Source: an uncultured Mycoplasmatota bacterium
GTDB lineage: Bacteria > Bacillota_I > Bacilli_A > RF39 > UBA660
Direction of reading: 5' to 3'
DNA: 37,026 nucleotides
Assembly (NCBI GenBank): GCA_900550255.1
Contig: URQZ01000010.1
Span: forward strand, 1-37,026
Made by a program: the position numbers and the translations under genes. A model generated the notes under the pieces. That model was not told the origin of the DNA, did not search any database, and was given only the letters and a program-made list of their open reading frames with translations. Positions 29,690 through 37,026 of the stretch are shown piece by piece. The number at the start of each line of letters is the position of its first letter. The first letter of the stretch is position 1.

Positions 29690-31455
29690 TGGGAATATTT
29701 AATACCAAATTATTTCGTTTTTTCGGTTTTAAACAAAAACCTAATGCACCTTGGAATAAGTATTATAATAAAGAAGATATGGATTTGAAAATTCCTAATA
29801 CTTCTTTATATCAATATTTTTTAGATAGTATACAAAATCATTCTAATTTAAATGCTATAGATTATTATGGAACTAAAATTACTTATAAACAATTATCAGA
29901 TAAAATTGATGATTGTGCGAACTCCTTTTTAAGTTATGGTATTAGAAAAAATGATGTTGTAACAATTTGTATGCCAAATACACCAGAAGGTATAATTGCT
30001 TTTTTTGCCTTAAATAAAATTGGGGCTATTTCTAATATGGTTCATCCATTATCAAGTGAAAATGAAATCAAAAAAACTTTAATTGATACATCTAGTGTTA
30101 TGTTAGTTTTAATTGATATGGATTATAAAAAAGTTAAAAATATTATAAACGAAACAGAAGTTTATAAAACAATTATTGTTAGGCCAAATAATTCAATGCC
30201 TTTCTTTATGAACTTAGGATATTCGATTACAATGGGTTATAAAACAGAGTTACCACGAAGAGATAAAAATTATATTCTATGGAATGATTTTATCAAGGAT
30301 GGTAAAAATTATAATAAAAAAAATTACAAATATGTTGGTAAAAAAAATACACCTGCTGTTATGTTACACAGTGGTGGATCAACTGGTAATCCTAAGGCTA
30401 TTGTTCTTTCTAATGGTAATTTTATTACTTTAGTCGAACAAGCAAAAATTGTCTTTGATGAATTAGAAGTTGGGGATAAATGTTTATCTATTATGCCCAT
30501 TTTTCACGGATTTGGTTTAGGTGTATGTGTTTATACTCCTTTATGTGTTGGAGCTGAATGTATCGTTCTACCTCAGTTTAAACCGAATGAATTTGGAAAG
30601 TTACTAAATAAGTATAAACCAGAATTTGTTATAGGTGTACCTACTTTATTTGAAGCTTTATTAAAAACAGAAAAACATGAAAAATTAAAAATGAATTACT
30701 TAAAATATGTTATTTCTGGTGGTGATACTTTAAAAATAGCAATGGAAAATAAAATTAATAATTTTTTAACGGATCATGGGGCAAACACTAGAATTATTCA
30801 AGGATATGGTATGAGTGAATCTTTAGCAGCTATTGCTTTAGGATTTAAAAACATTGTTAAAAAGGGATATATTGGTGTTCCTTTTCCTGGGTGCTATATC
30901 GGGATATTTTCACCTGATGATAAAGAAGTACCATATGGTACTGAGGGTGAGATTTGTGTTAGTGGACCAAATGTTATGTTAGGATATTACAACAATGAAA
31001 AAGAAACTAACTTAGCGCTTCATATTCATGAAGATGGTAATGTATGGTTACACTCTGGTGATTTAGGAATAATGGATGAAAATGGTTTTATAAAATATAC
31101 AAGTAGATTAAAAAGGCTTATTATTTCATCTGGTTACAATGTTTATCCAAGTCAAATTGAGGCCTTAATTGAGACCCATCCTGCTGTTATGCTTTGTAGT
31201 GTTGTTGGTATCGCTCATCCTTATAAAATTGAGGTTCCTAAAGCTTTTATTGTTTTAAATAAAGGCTATAGAAAAAGTGATGAATTAATTGAAGAATTAA
31301 AAAAGATGTGTGCGAAAAATTTACCAAAGTATGCTAAAGTACATGAATTTGAATTTAGACGTTCTCTTCCTAGAACGATGGTTGGTAAGGTTGATTTTAG
31401 AAAATTACAAGAAGAAAATATGAAGAAAAGGTTAGAAGATAGTGATGAAAAATAA
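29689..31455 (+). CDS. Acyl-activating enzyme (AMP-binding, fatty acyl-CoA/ACP synthetase-like)
   Basis: 588 residues. Adenylates a carboxylic acid and passes it to a thiol carrier. ANL-superfamily motifs are in order: HSGGSTGNPKAIVLSNGN (A3 phosphate loop, about residue 226), GYGMSESLAAIAL (A5), SGDLGIMDENGF (A7), RLKRLIISSGYNVYPSQIE (A8) and RTMVGKVDFRKL with the catalytic Lys (A10). The substrate is inferred to be a fatty acid because both flanking genes are PlsC-type acyltransferases. It overlaps the upstream gene by one base and the downstream one by 11. GGAGG lies inside the first gene. This set could replace Aas-like uptake and re-acylation. Confidence 0.88.
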   Translation: MGIFNTKLFRFFGFKQKPNAPWNKYYNKEDMDLKIPNTSLYQYFLDSIQNHSNLNAIDYYGTKITYKQLSDKIDDCANSFLSYGIRKNDVVTICMPNTPEGIIAFFALNKIGAISNMVHPLSSENEIKKTLIDTSSVMLVLIDMDYKKVKNIINETEVYKTIIVRPNNSMPFFMNLGYSITMGYKTELPRRDKNYILWNDFIKDGKNYNKKNYKYVGKKNTPAVMLHSGGSTGNPKAIVLSNGNFITLVEQAKIVFDELEVGDKCLSIMPIFHGFGLGVCVYTPLCVGAECIVLPQFKPNEFGKLLNKYKPEFVIGVPTLFEALLKTEKHEKLKMNYLKYVISGGDTLKIAMENKINNFLTDHGANTRIIQGYGMSESLAAIALGFKNIVKKGYIGVPFPGCYIGIFSPDDKEVPYGTEGEICVSGPNVMLGYYNNEKETNLALHIHEDGNVWLHSGDLGIMDENGFIKYTSRLKRLIISSGYNVYPSQIEALIETHPAVMLCSVVGIAHPYKIEVPKAFIVLNKGYRKSDELIEELKKMCAKNLPKYAKVHEFEFRRSLPRTMVGKVDFRKLQEENMKKRLEDSDEK

Positions 31456-32032
31456 GCAGTTTAAAGGAGAATTTGGATATAAACTATTAACTCCTATTAT
31501 GAGGGTATTATTTAGAATATATTATAATCCAAAGATCATTAACAAAGAAGTAATTCCAAAGGATGGTCCTATCTTAATTGTTGGAAATCATAAACATATA
31601 TATGATCAATGTTTGACTATTATGGCAACTAAAAGACCTATTCATTATATGGCTAAAAAAGAGTATTTTGAAGATAAATTAGCTTGGTTTTTCAAGTTTG
31701 TTGGTTGTATTTGTGTGAATCGTAATGGCAATGATAAAGCAGCTAAAAATTATGCAATTGATATTTTAAAAAATAATGGTGCGATTGGTCTTTTTCCTGA
31801 AGGTACCAGAAATAAGACTAGTAAATTGTTACTACCTTTTAAATTCGGTACTGTTTCAATGGCTCAAAAGACAAATGCCACTATTATTCCTTTTGGTATT
31901 ATTGGTGATTATAAATTCAGAAGTAAAAACTTAACTATTAAATATGGTACTCCTTTCAAGGTCAATGATCTTACTTTAGAAGAAGCTAATAATAAATTAT
32001 ACAATGAAGTAAAAAGTTTAATAACAAAATAA
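31445..32032 (+). CDS. PlsC-like acyltransferase, second copy
   Basis: 195 residues from ATG 31445; a GTG three bases earlier extends the frame but adds nothing recognisable. HX4D is NHKHIYD (His49, Asp54) and FPEGTRNK follows. It differs enough from the first copy to suggest separate specificity rather than recent duplication, though both share the N-terminal layout YKLLTPIMRVLFRIYY / YRITRPIIKVLFNFVY. The start overlaps the acyl-activating gene's end by 11 bases. It ends the operon, with a terminator shared with hsp20. Confidence 0.9.
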   Translation: MKNKQFKGEFGYKLLTPIMRVLFRIYYNPKIINKEVIPKDGPILIVGNHKHIYDQCLTIMATKRPIHYMAKKEYFEDKLAWFFKFVGCICVNRNGNDKAAKNYAIDILKNNGAIGLFPEGTRNKTSKLLLPFKFGTVSMAQKTNATIIPFGIIGDYKFRSKNLTIKYGTPFKVNDLTLEEANNKLYNEVKSLITK

Positions 32033-32054
32033 AATCAGGAAATATCCTGATTTT
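32031..32054. terminator. Bidirectional terminator, PlsC operon / hsp20
   Basis: AAAATCAGGA - AATA - TCCTGATTTT; both stop codons lie at its edges. Confidence 0.85.
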
Positions 32055-32427
32055 ATTTAATTTCAATTAATTTTTTAGTTTCTTCTTCAGTTTTTTTAGG
32101 AATAGATATCTTTAAAATACCATTTTCAAAAGATGCTTCAATATTTTCTTCATCAATTTCACCTAAATAAAATGATCTTTGATATTTTCCATAAAATTTT
32201 CTTTCACGACGAAGATATTTTTTATCTTCATTTTCCTCTTCATTCTTTTCAGCAGTAACAACTAAGTTACCTTTATTAATTTCAATATTAATATCTTCCT
32301 TATTAAACCCAGGAATATCCATTTCTATATTAATATTATTATCCTTTTCATAAATATCACATTGCATCTTTTTATCATTATCCATACTATCTAAAAAATT
32401 ATTGAAAAATACTTCACTTGGTAACAT
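32053..32427 (-). CDS. Small heat shock protein, Hsp20/alpha-crystallin
   Basis: 124 residues. An ATP-independent chaperone that holds unfolded proteins. The alpha-crystallin domain spans about 25-115 with DIPGFNKEDINIEI, ERKFYGKYQRSFYLGE and the ENGILKISIPK signature; the short C-terminal tail ends KKLIEIK, with the I-x-I/V type motif that drives oligomers. The ATG at 32427 is chosen because AAAGGAAG is then 6 bases away; the ATG at 32433 touches that site. It lies 14 bases after htpG and is presumably co-transcribed under the CIRCE operator. Confidence 0.92.
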   Translation of the reverse strand: MLPSEVFFNNFLDSMDNDKKMQCDIYEKDNNINIEMDIPGFNKEDINIEINKGNLVVTAEKNEEENEDKKYLRRERKFYGKYQRSFYLGEIDEENIEASFENGILKISIPKKTEEETKKLIEIK

Positions 32428-32441
32428 AAACATCTTCCTTT

Positions 32442-34325
32442 CTATTTTGAAATTAAATCACAAATTAAATTAGAGATTTCAGTAGGATTATCAATAGATA
32501 AGCCTTCTATTAATCTAGCTTGTGCATAAATAATTTTTGTATACTCTTTTAATTTTTCTTTATCATTTTTATATAAATCCTCTAATTTTTTAACAATTGG
32601 ATGATTTTTATTAATTTCCAAAATGGTCTTAGCTTTAACCTTATCATCAGTTGGCATAGCATTCATAACTTTCTCCATTTCAACTGATATCTCACCTTCG
32701 TTTGTTAAACAAACAGGATGTTTTTTAAGTCTATCTGTATATCTTACTTCTTCTACTTCACTATTTAAATCTTCCTTCATTAAATCAAACATTTTTTTAG
32801 CTTTTTCATTTGTTTTTTTCAATTTTTCTTTTTCTTCATCTGTACTTAAATCTAAATCTTTTGAACAAATATTGACAAACTTCTTTTGTTCATATTCCAT
32901 AATAGTTTTAACAACAAACTCATCAATATAATCAGTTAAATACAAAATGTCATAACCTTTATCTTTAACAAGCTCAACTTGTGGTAATAAATCTATTTTA
33001 TCAATTGTTTCGCCACAAGCATAATAAATACTATCTTGTTCTTTTGACATTTTATTCAAATACTCTTTTAAAGTTACAAATTGTTTTTCTTTTGAAGAAT
33101 AGAATAATAATAAATCTTTTAATTTATCTTTATTTAAGCCATAATTATCATAAACTCCAAACTTGATTTGACGTCCAAAATTATCAAAGAATTTTTTATA
33201 ATTTTCACGATCATTTGCAAGCATTTTTTCAAGTTCACTTTTAATTTTGTGCTCTATATTTTTAGCAATAAGACCAACATTTTTATCTTGTTGTAACATT
33301 TCTCTTGAAATATTTAAAGATAAATCTTGACTATTAACAACTCCTTTTACAAAGTTAAAATAATCAGGAAGTAAATCAGGACATTTATCCATTATAAGAA
33401 CATCATTTGCATATAATTGTAATCCCTTTTCATATTCCTTGGAATATAAATCAAAAGGTGTATGACTTGGAATATATAAGATGGCATTATAACTACATAG
33501 TCCTTCTACAGATGTATGAATAACTTTCATAGGTTTTTCATAATCATAAAAACGTTCTGTATAAAAGTTATTATATTCATCTTCAGTTATATCTTTTTTA
33601 TCCTTTTTCCAGATAGGTAGCATACTATTTAAAGTATCATCTTCTAACACTGTTTCATATTCATCTTTGCTATCTTTTTTCAAAACACGGTTTTCAACTT
33701 CCATAACAATTGGATATCTAATATAATCAGAATACTTTTTAACAATCATTCTAATTTTATATTCTTCCAAGTATTCACTATATTTTACATCATCACTATC
33801 ATCTTTTAAATGAAGCTTTATAATCGTTCCAACTTCATCTTTAGAACTTTCTTCTATTGTATATCCATCTTCACCAGTTGATTTCCATTTATATGCTTTA
33901 TTATTTCCATAAGCTTTTGATATAACTTCAACATCATCACTAACCATAAATGCTGAATAAAAACCAACACCAAATTGTCCAATAATATCTACATCGTTTT
34001 GATTTGCATTTTCTTCTTTGAATGATAAAGAACCACTTTTAGCGATTGTTCCTAAGTTATTTTCTAACTCTTCTTGATTCATTCCACAACCATTATCAGA
34101 TATAGTGATTGTTCTATCTTTCTTATCTACATCAATTCTAATTTTAAAATCATCTTTATTTAATTTTATTTTTTTATCAGTTAATGACTTATAATATAAT
34201 TTATCAATTGCATCACTTGCATTTGATATTAATTCTCTTAAAAATATATCTTTATTCGTATAAATTGAATTTACCATTAAATTTAATAATTTCTTTGATT
34301 CTGCTTTAAATTGTTTCTTTTTCAT
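32442..34325 (-). CDS. htpG: Molecular chaperone HtpG (Hsp90)
   Basis: 627 residues, the full three-domain length. The N-terminal GHKL ATPase has FLRELISNASDAIDKL, SDNGCGM, LGTIAKSGS and GQFGVGFYSAFMV; the middle domain carries the arginine region around NISREMLQQD; and the C-terminal dimerisation domain is present. GGAGG precedes the ATG. A promoter overlapped by a perfect CIRCE lies 31-72 bases upstream, so HrcA control is expected. In B. subtilis htpG is not CIRCE-controlled, so the arrangement differs from that model. Followed by hsp20. Confidence 0.97.
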   Translation of the reverse strand: MKKKQFKAESKKLLNLMVNSIYTNKDIFLRELISNASDAIDKLYYKSLTDKKIKLNKDDFKIRIDVDKKDRTITISDNGCGMNQEELENNLGTIAKSGSLSFKEENANQNDVDIIGQFGVGFYSAFMVSDDVEVISKAYGNNKAYKWKSTGEDGYTIEESSKDEVGTIIKLHLKDDSDDVKYSEYLEEYKIRMIVKKYSDYIRYPIVMEVENRVLKKDSKDEYETVLEDDTLNSMLPIWKKDKKDITEDEYNNFYTERFYDYEKPMKVIHTSVEGLCSYNAILYIPSHTPFDLYSKEYEKGLQLYANDVLIMDKCPDLLPDYFNFVKGVVNSQDLSLNISREMLQQDKNVGLIAKNIEHKIKSELEKMLANDRENYKKFFDNFGRQIKFGVYDNYGLNKDKLKDLLLFYSSKEKQFVTLKEYLNKMSKEQDSIYYACGETIDKIDLLPQVELVKDKGYDILYLTDYIDEFVVKTIMEYEQKKFVNICSKDLDLSTDEEKEKLKKTNEKAKKMFDLMKEDLNSEVEEVRYTDRLKKHPVCLTNEGEISVEMEKVMNAMPTDDKVKAKTILEINKNHPIVKKLEDLYKNDKEKLKEYTKIIYAQARLIEGLSIDNPTEISNLICDLISK

Positions 34326-34355
34326 TTTAGCCTCCTTTAATCATTAACTAATTAT

Positions 34356-34397
34356 GTTATACCACTGTCTTTAGCACTTGTCAAGAGTAAGTGCTAA
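34356..34397 (-). promoter_or_regulatory. htpG promoter and CIRCE operator (HrcA site)
   Basis: CIRCE: TTAGCACTT - 9 bases - AAGTGCTAA (34371-34397), a perfect 9-9-9 inverted repeat. The -35 TTGACA (34379-34384) lies in the operator's spacer and the -10 TATAAC (34356-34361) is 17 bases further, so HrcA binding would block the promoter directly. Confidence 0.92.
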
Positions 34398-34423
34398 AAA
34401 ACATATTTTCACACAATTAAAAA

Positions 34424-34446
34424 AAGATTTGAAATTTCAAATCTTA
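34424..34446 (-). terminator. perR-rubrerythrin terminator
   Basis: AAGATTTGA - AAT - TTCAAATCTT plus a T run on the minus strand, overlapping the rubrerythrin stop. Confidence 0.85.
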
Positions 34447-34983
34447 ATAGTTATTAGCTTTTCTCTCAAAATATGATTGTGGATGAGAACATACTGGACA
34501 AACTTCTGGAGCACTATCTCCAAAATGAATATGACCACAATTACGACAAATCCACATTGTAGGTACTTCATTATTAAATACTTTTTCATTTCGAACATTT
34601 TCTAATAATTTTCTATATCTTTCTTCATGTTCCTTTTCAATTTTCCCAACACTTTCAAAAAGAAATGCTATATGATCAAAACCTTCTTCTTTTGCTTCTT
34701 TAGCAAAGGCTTCATACATATCAGTCCATTCATAATTTTCACCTTCAGCTGCTGATAATAAGTTTTCTTCAGTTGATTTAATTTGACCACCATTTAATAA
34801 CTTAAACCACATTTTAGCATGTTCTTTTTCATTATTAGCTGTTTCTTCAAAAATAGCAGCGATTTGTTGATAACCTTCTTTTTTAGCCTTACTTGCAAAA
34901 TAAGTATATTTATTTCTTGCTTGTGATTCACCAGCAAAAGCATTCATTAAATTTTGTTCTGTTTTACTTCCTTTTAATTCCAT
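34444..34983 (-). CDS. rbr: Rubrerythrin
   Basis: 179 residues. A four-helix ferritin-like di-iron domain (about 1-135) with paired ExxH motifs (AGESQARNKY, EETANNEKEHAKM, EKEHEERYRKL) followed by a C-terminal rubredoxin-like domain with two CxxC sites (CRNCGH and CPVCSH). It reduces hydrogen peroxide to water in anaerobes. It begins just after the perR stop with AGAGGG as ribosome site, giving a two-gene peroxide-defence operon. Length and ligands are complete. Confidence 0.96.
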   Translation of the reverse strand: MELKGSKTEQNLMNAFAGESQARNKYTYFASKAKKEGYQQIAAIFEETANNEKEHAKMWFKLLNGGQIKSTEENLLSAAEGENYEWTDMYEAFAKEAKEEGFDHIAFLFESVGKIEKEHEERYRKLLENVRNEKVFNNEVPTMWICRNCGHIHFGDSAPEVCPVCSHPQSYFERKANNY

Positions 34984-34984
34984 A

Positions 34985-35371
34985 TTATCCCTCTTTCTTA
35001 TTTGTGCAATTACTACATTCTCCTATGAATACAATATCATGATAATAAACAGTATTGTGATATTTTTTTTCCACAATTTTATTTAAATCTTTAAAATTAG
35101 AACTATCAATATCAAACACTTTCTTACACTTATCACAATAAAAATGATAGTGTTTTAATAAAGTCTTATCAAAACGATCACTTCCATTTGGCATTGAAAT
35201 CTTTCTTATTTTTTTTAACTCTACTAATAAATTAAGATTTCGATAAACAGTTCCTAAACTTATATTAGGAATTTGCTTTTTTACTTCTTGATATACCATA
35301 TCAGCACTTGGATGTTCACAACTATTTGATACCACTTCTAAAATTATATCTCTTTGTTTTGAATGATTCAT
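34985..35371 (-). CDS. perR: Peroxide-responsive Fur-family repressor PerR
   Basis: 128 residues. Aligned to B. subtilis PerR with a constant shift of 17 residues, every regulatory ligand is present: His20 (37), Asp68 (85), His74 (91), His76 (93) and Asp87 (104), plus the structural zinc cysteines 79, 82, 119 and 122. The Asp at 104 (not Glu) is the marker that separates PerR from Fur. The N-terminus is about 17 residues shorter than in B. subtilis, leaving a trimmed first helix. GAGGTG precedes the ATG. A 7-1-7 box and promoter lie upstream, so it is probably autoregulated. Transcribed with rubrerythrin. Confidence 0.93.
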   Translation of the reverse strand: MNHSKQRDIILEVVSNSCEHPSADMVYQEVKKQIPNISLGTVYRNLNLLVELKKIRKISMPNGSDRFDKTLLKHYHFYCDKCKKVFDIDSSNFKDLNKIVEKKYHNTVYYHDIVFIGECSNCTNKKEG

Positions 35372-35386
35372 ATTTCACCTCAAAAA

Positions 35387-35401
35387 TAGTAATAATTACT
35401 A
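35387..35401. promoter_or_regulatory. PerR-type box
   Basis: TAGTAAT-A-ATTACTA, a perfect 7-1-7 inverted repeat similar to the PerR consensus TTATAAT-n-ATTATAA, positioned at the predicted transcription start of perR. Confidence 0.75.
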
Positions 35402-35406
35402 ATTTA

Positions 35407-35435
35407 AGTTTAATATATTTTTTTTATTAAGTCAA
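35407..35435 (-). promoter_or_regulatory. perR-rubrerythrin promoter
   Basis: -35 TTGACT, 17-base spacer, -10 TAAACT (35407-35412), minus strand, with the PerR box just downstream. Confidence 0.7.
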
Positions 35436-35438
35436 TAT

Positions 35439-35465
35439 AAAAATAGGAATTATTCCTATTTTTTA
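35439..35465 (-). terminator. ftsW/rodA terminator
   Basis: AAAAATAGGAA - TAA - TTCCTATTTTT, minus strand; the T run continues. Confidence 0.8.
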
Positions 35466-36620
35466 CACTTTTATTTTTTTATTTTTCATCTCAATATGAA
35501 TTCTTTGAACAATAGCTAATGAACAAATCAAAGCAATTGTAAATGAACCACCGTAACTCAAAAATGGTAGTGGAACACCTGTTAGAGGCATAACACCAAA
35601 TAAACCACCTAAGTTAACAAGAACGTGAAGAAATATATACACAGCAACACCAAGTGAAATATATCTTCCTCTTACAGTATTAGCATTTGCACTTATTTTT
35701 AAAATACGATAAAGAATAATAATATAACAAATAAAGATAACTGATGAAACTAAAAAACCATATTCCTCAGCTATTATAGCAAAAACACTATCTGTATGTG
35801 ATTCTGGTATATATGAAATTTGTTTACTTTTTCCTATTCCTACACCTAATAGACCACCATCATTTATGGCAATAAAACCATTACATATTTGATATCCTCC
35901 TGCCTCATAATCAGAGCATGGATCAAAAAAATCAAAACGACTTAATTGTGTTTTAGTAAGAATTGAACCATTTTTAGAAATAACAATGATACAAGCTATA
36001 ATTATTAAAATTATTCCCAATACAACCGTTCTTAACTTATCAATACGAAGAATTGGACTAGACATAAAAAGTACTACAAAAATCAAAAATAGGATAATAG
36101 TTGTACCTAAATCTTTTTGTAAAAATACGATAATAGGAAATAGGCAACCAACAAATAAAATAATTCCAATAAAATCATAATGGTTTATTTTTTTATTACG
36201 AAGTTTTGATAAAAATTTTTCAAATAAAAGTGATACACAAACAATCATTATCGGTTTTGAAAATTCACTTGGTTGAAATGAAAATATTCCAAAATTAATC
36301 CAGTTATAAGATCCCTTTTGAACAGTTCCATAAAGTGACAAATAAATTAAGGCTACAGTTATACCTATATAACAAAAAGCGCCATATGCATGATACTTTT
36401 TAGTAGGAACTGTAATAATTATTAAAGTTAATATAAAACCTATTATTAAGAAAAGTGCTTGTTTATAAAAATAGCCATATAGTGAAGTATTATATCTTAC
36501 TACAACCGCTTTTGATGATGCATTAACAATATTAAGTAGACCAAAAACAAATAGTAATAAACTTACCATTAGTAATGTTTTATCCATATCTTTAAAACTA
36601 TTTTTTAATTTTTTAATCAT
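35463..36620 (-). CDS. SEDS-family peptidoglycan polymerase (FtsW/RodA/SpoVE)
   Basis: 385 residues, about ten transmembrane helices. SEDS proteins polymerise lipid II glycans together with a class B PBP. Seen: NIVNASSKAV, FQPSEFSKPIMI (periplasmic loop), GGLLGVGIGKSKQISYIPESHTDSVFAI split across the long loop, AEEYGF, and the final MPLTGVPLPFLSYGG. The GIGxSxQK-like and HTD motifs favour FtsW over RodA, but without a partner the subtype is not certain. AAGGTGATAAG precedes the ATG. The promoter is -35 TTGAGC and -10 TATGAT at 36664-36692. It stands alone. Confidence 0.9.
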   Translation of the reverse strand: MIKKLKNSFKDMDKTLLMVSLLLFVFGLLNIVNASSKAVVVRYNTSLYGYFYKQALFLIIGFILTLIIITVPTKKYHAYGAFCYIGITVALIYLSLYGTVQKGSYNWINFGIFSFQPSEFSKPIMIVCVSLLFEKFLSKLRNKKINHYDFIGIILFVGCLFPIIVFLQKDLGTTIILFLIFVVLFMSSPILRIDKLRTVVLGIILIIIACIIVISKNGSILTKTQLSRFDFFDPCSDYEAGGYQICNGFIAINDGGLLGVGIGKSKQISYIPESHTDSVFAIIAEEYGFLVSSVIFICYIIILYRILKISANANTVRGRYISLGVAVYIFLHVLVNLGGLFGVMPLTGVPLPFLSYGGSFTIALICSLAIVQRIHIEMKNKKIKV

Positions 36621-36663
36621 CTTATCACCTTAGTATTTATCTATCATATAATATACTAGATAT

Positions 36664-36692
36664 ATCATATCATATATTTTTATATCGCTCAA
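36664..36692 (-). promoter_or_regulatory. ftsW promoter
   Basis: -35 TTGAGC (36687-36692), 17-base spacer, -10 TATGAT (36664-36669). Confidence 0.65.
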
Positions 36693-36775
36693 ATAAATTT
36701 TTTAAATAGGTTTTTTTTATTAACAAAATCAAATTTGGTTAATAAAATATATTAGGCCTAGATAGGAGGGTGTTT

Positions 36776-36934
36776 ATGTATTACTATGGTGGATACCAAG
36801 GATATGGTAACGGATGCTGCAATACTGGATATAGCGGAGGATACGGTTATGGTGCCGGATACGGTGCTGCTATAATATTAGTTTTATTTATATTATTAGT
36901 AATCATAATTGGTGCCAGATCTTGGGGTGTTTAA
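36776..36934 (+). CDS. Gly/Tyr-rich mini membrane protein, YjcZ-like
   Basis: 52 residues. A Tyr/Gly-rich N-terminal half (MYYYGGYQGYGNGCC, then GGYGYGAGYG) followed by one hydrophobic helix (AAIILVLFILLVIIIG) and a short tail, RSWGV. This is the composition of the small YjcZ-family proteins, annotated as sporulation-associated in Bacillus. GGAGGG lies 5-6 bases before the ATG and a strong terminator follows. No regulatory site typical of sporulation sigma factors was recognised upstream. Confidence 0.75.
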   Translation: MYYYGGYQGYGNGCCNTGYSGGYGYGAGYGAAIILVLFILLVIIIGARSWGV

Positions 36935-36943
36935 TGCACAAAT

Positions 36944-36967
36944 AAAAAGAGTTTTTTAACTCTTTTT
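36944..36967. terminator. Bidirectional terminator
   Basis: AAAAAGAGTT - TTTT - AACTCTTTTT between the YjcZ-like gene and the convergent partial gene. Confidence 0.8.
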
Positions 36968-37026
36968 ATTTATATTCTTTAATAATCTTTATAATTCTAT
37001 CTACTTCTTCTTTTAAAATAGAATAT
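36966..37026 (-). CDS. Partial CDS: C-terminus of a gene cut by the right edge
   Basis: About 19 codons end at TAA 36966-36968: YSILKEEVDRIIKIIKEYK. It looks like a charged amphipathic helix. The upstream part lies outside the window, so the product cannot be named. It shares the terminator with the YjcZ-like gene. Confidence 0.6.
   Translation of the reverse strand, partial: YSILKEEVDRIIKIIKEYK

Overview
This window looks like the chromosome of a very AT-rich, anaerobic, low-GC Gram-positive bacterium (Bacillota, probably a gut-type member of the Bacilli). The evidence is a wall-building gene set in Bacilli order (recU next to a class A PBP), HrcA/CIRCE and PerR-type control, pyruvate:ferredoxin oxidoreductase plus acetate kinase (acetate fermentation), rubrerythrin, and Shine-Dalgarno sites built around GGTGAT or GGAGG. 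No species can be named from the sequence alone.

Layout. 1-5965: a six-gene minus-strand operon, dusB - RDD membrane protein - lysS - histidine phosphatase - ackA - nrnA, with overlapping or closely spaced genes, a strong promoter upstream of dusB and a terminator after nrnA. 5970-11612: cell-wall and recombination genes (PBP1A, recU, and a MurT/GatD-like pair in which the GatD partner appears to have lost its catalytic Cys and His). 11630-13900: two small orphan ORFs that share a bipartite promoter box with identical spacing, facing an isolated phage-type lysis cassette (two holin-like proteins and a signal-less M23 endolysin). 13900-21411: a lipoprotein polysaccharide deacetylase, a SNF2/SWIM helicase, recG, a roughly 190-nt structured RNA with its own promoter and terminator, and murI. 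21494-25104: pyruvate:ferredoxin oxidoreductase and an elongator tRNA-Met.

25105-28970 is an accessory patch. It holds an ADP-ribosyltransferase-like orphan, an 86-bp repeat present twice, a type I toxin-antitoxin-like locus (27-aa hydrophobic peptide with a convergent antisense RNA), a second degenerate copy of that locus abutting a possibly truncated nuclease-like ORF, a further small RNA candidate, a lipoprotein, a one-TM protein and a YbjQ-family protein. 29117-32032 is a PlsC - acyl-activating enzyme - PlsC lipid operon. 32053-35440 is a stress block: hsp20 and htpG behind a CIRCE operator, and perR-rubrerythrin behind a PerR-type box. 35463-37026 holds ftsW/rodA, a YjcZ-like Gly/Tyr-rich mini-protein and the 3' end of one more gene.

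The best candidates for undescribed biology are the duplicated type I toxin-antitoxin-like locus, the structured RNA upstream of recG, the GatD homologue with an eroded active site, and the domesticated-looking lysis cassette beside two small ORFs with a shared promoter box. All calls come from reading the sequence; no database or folding program was used.
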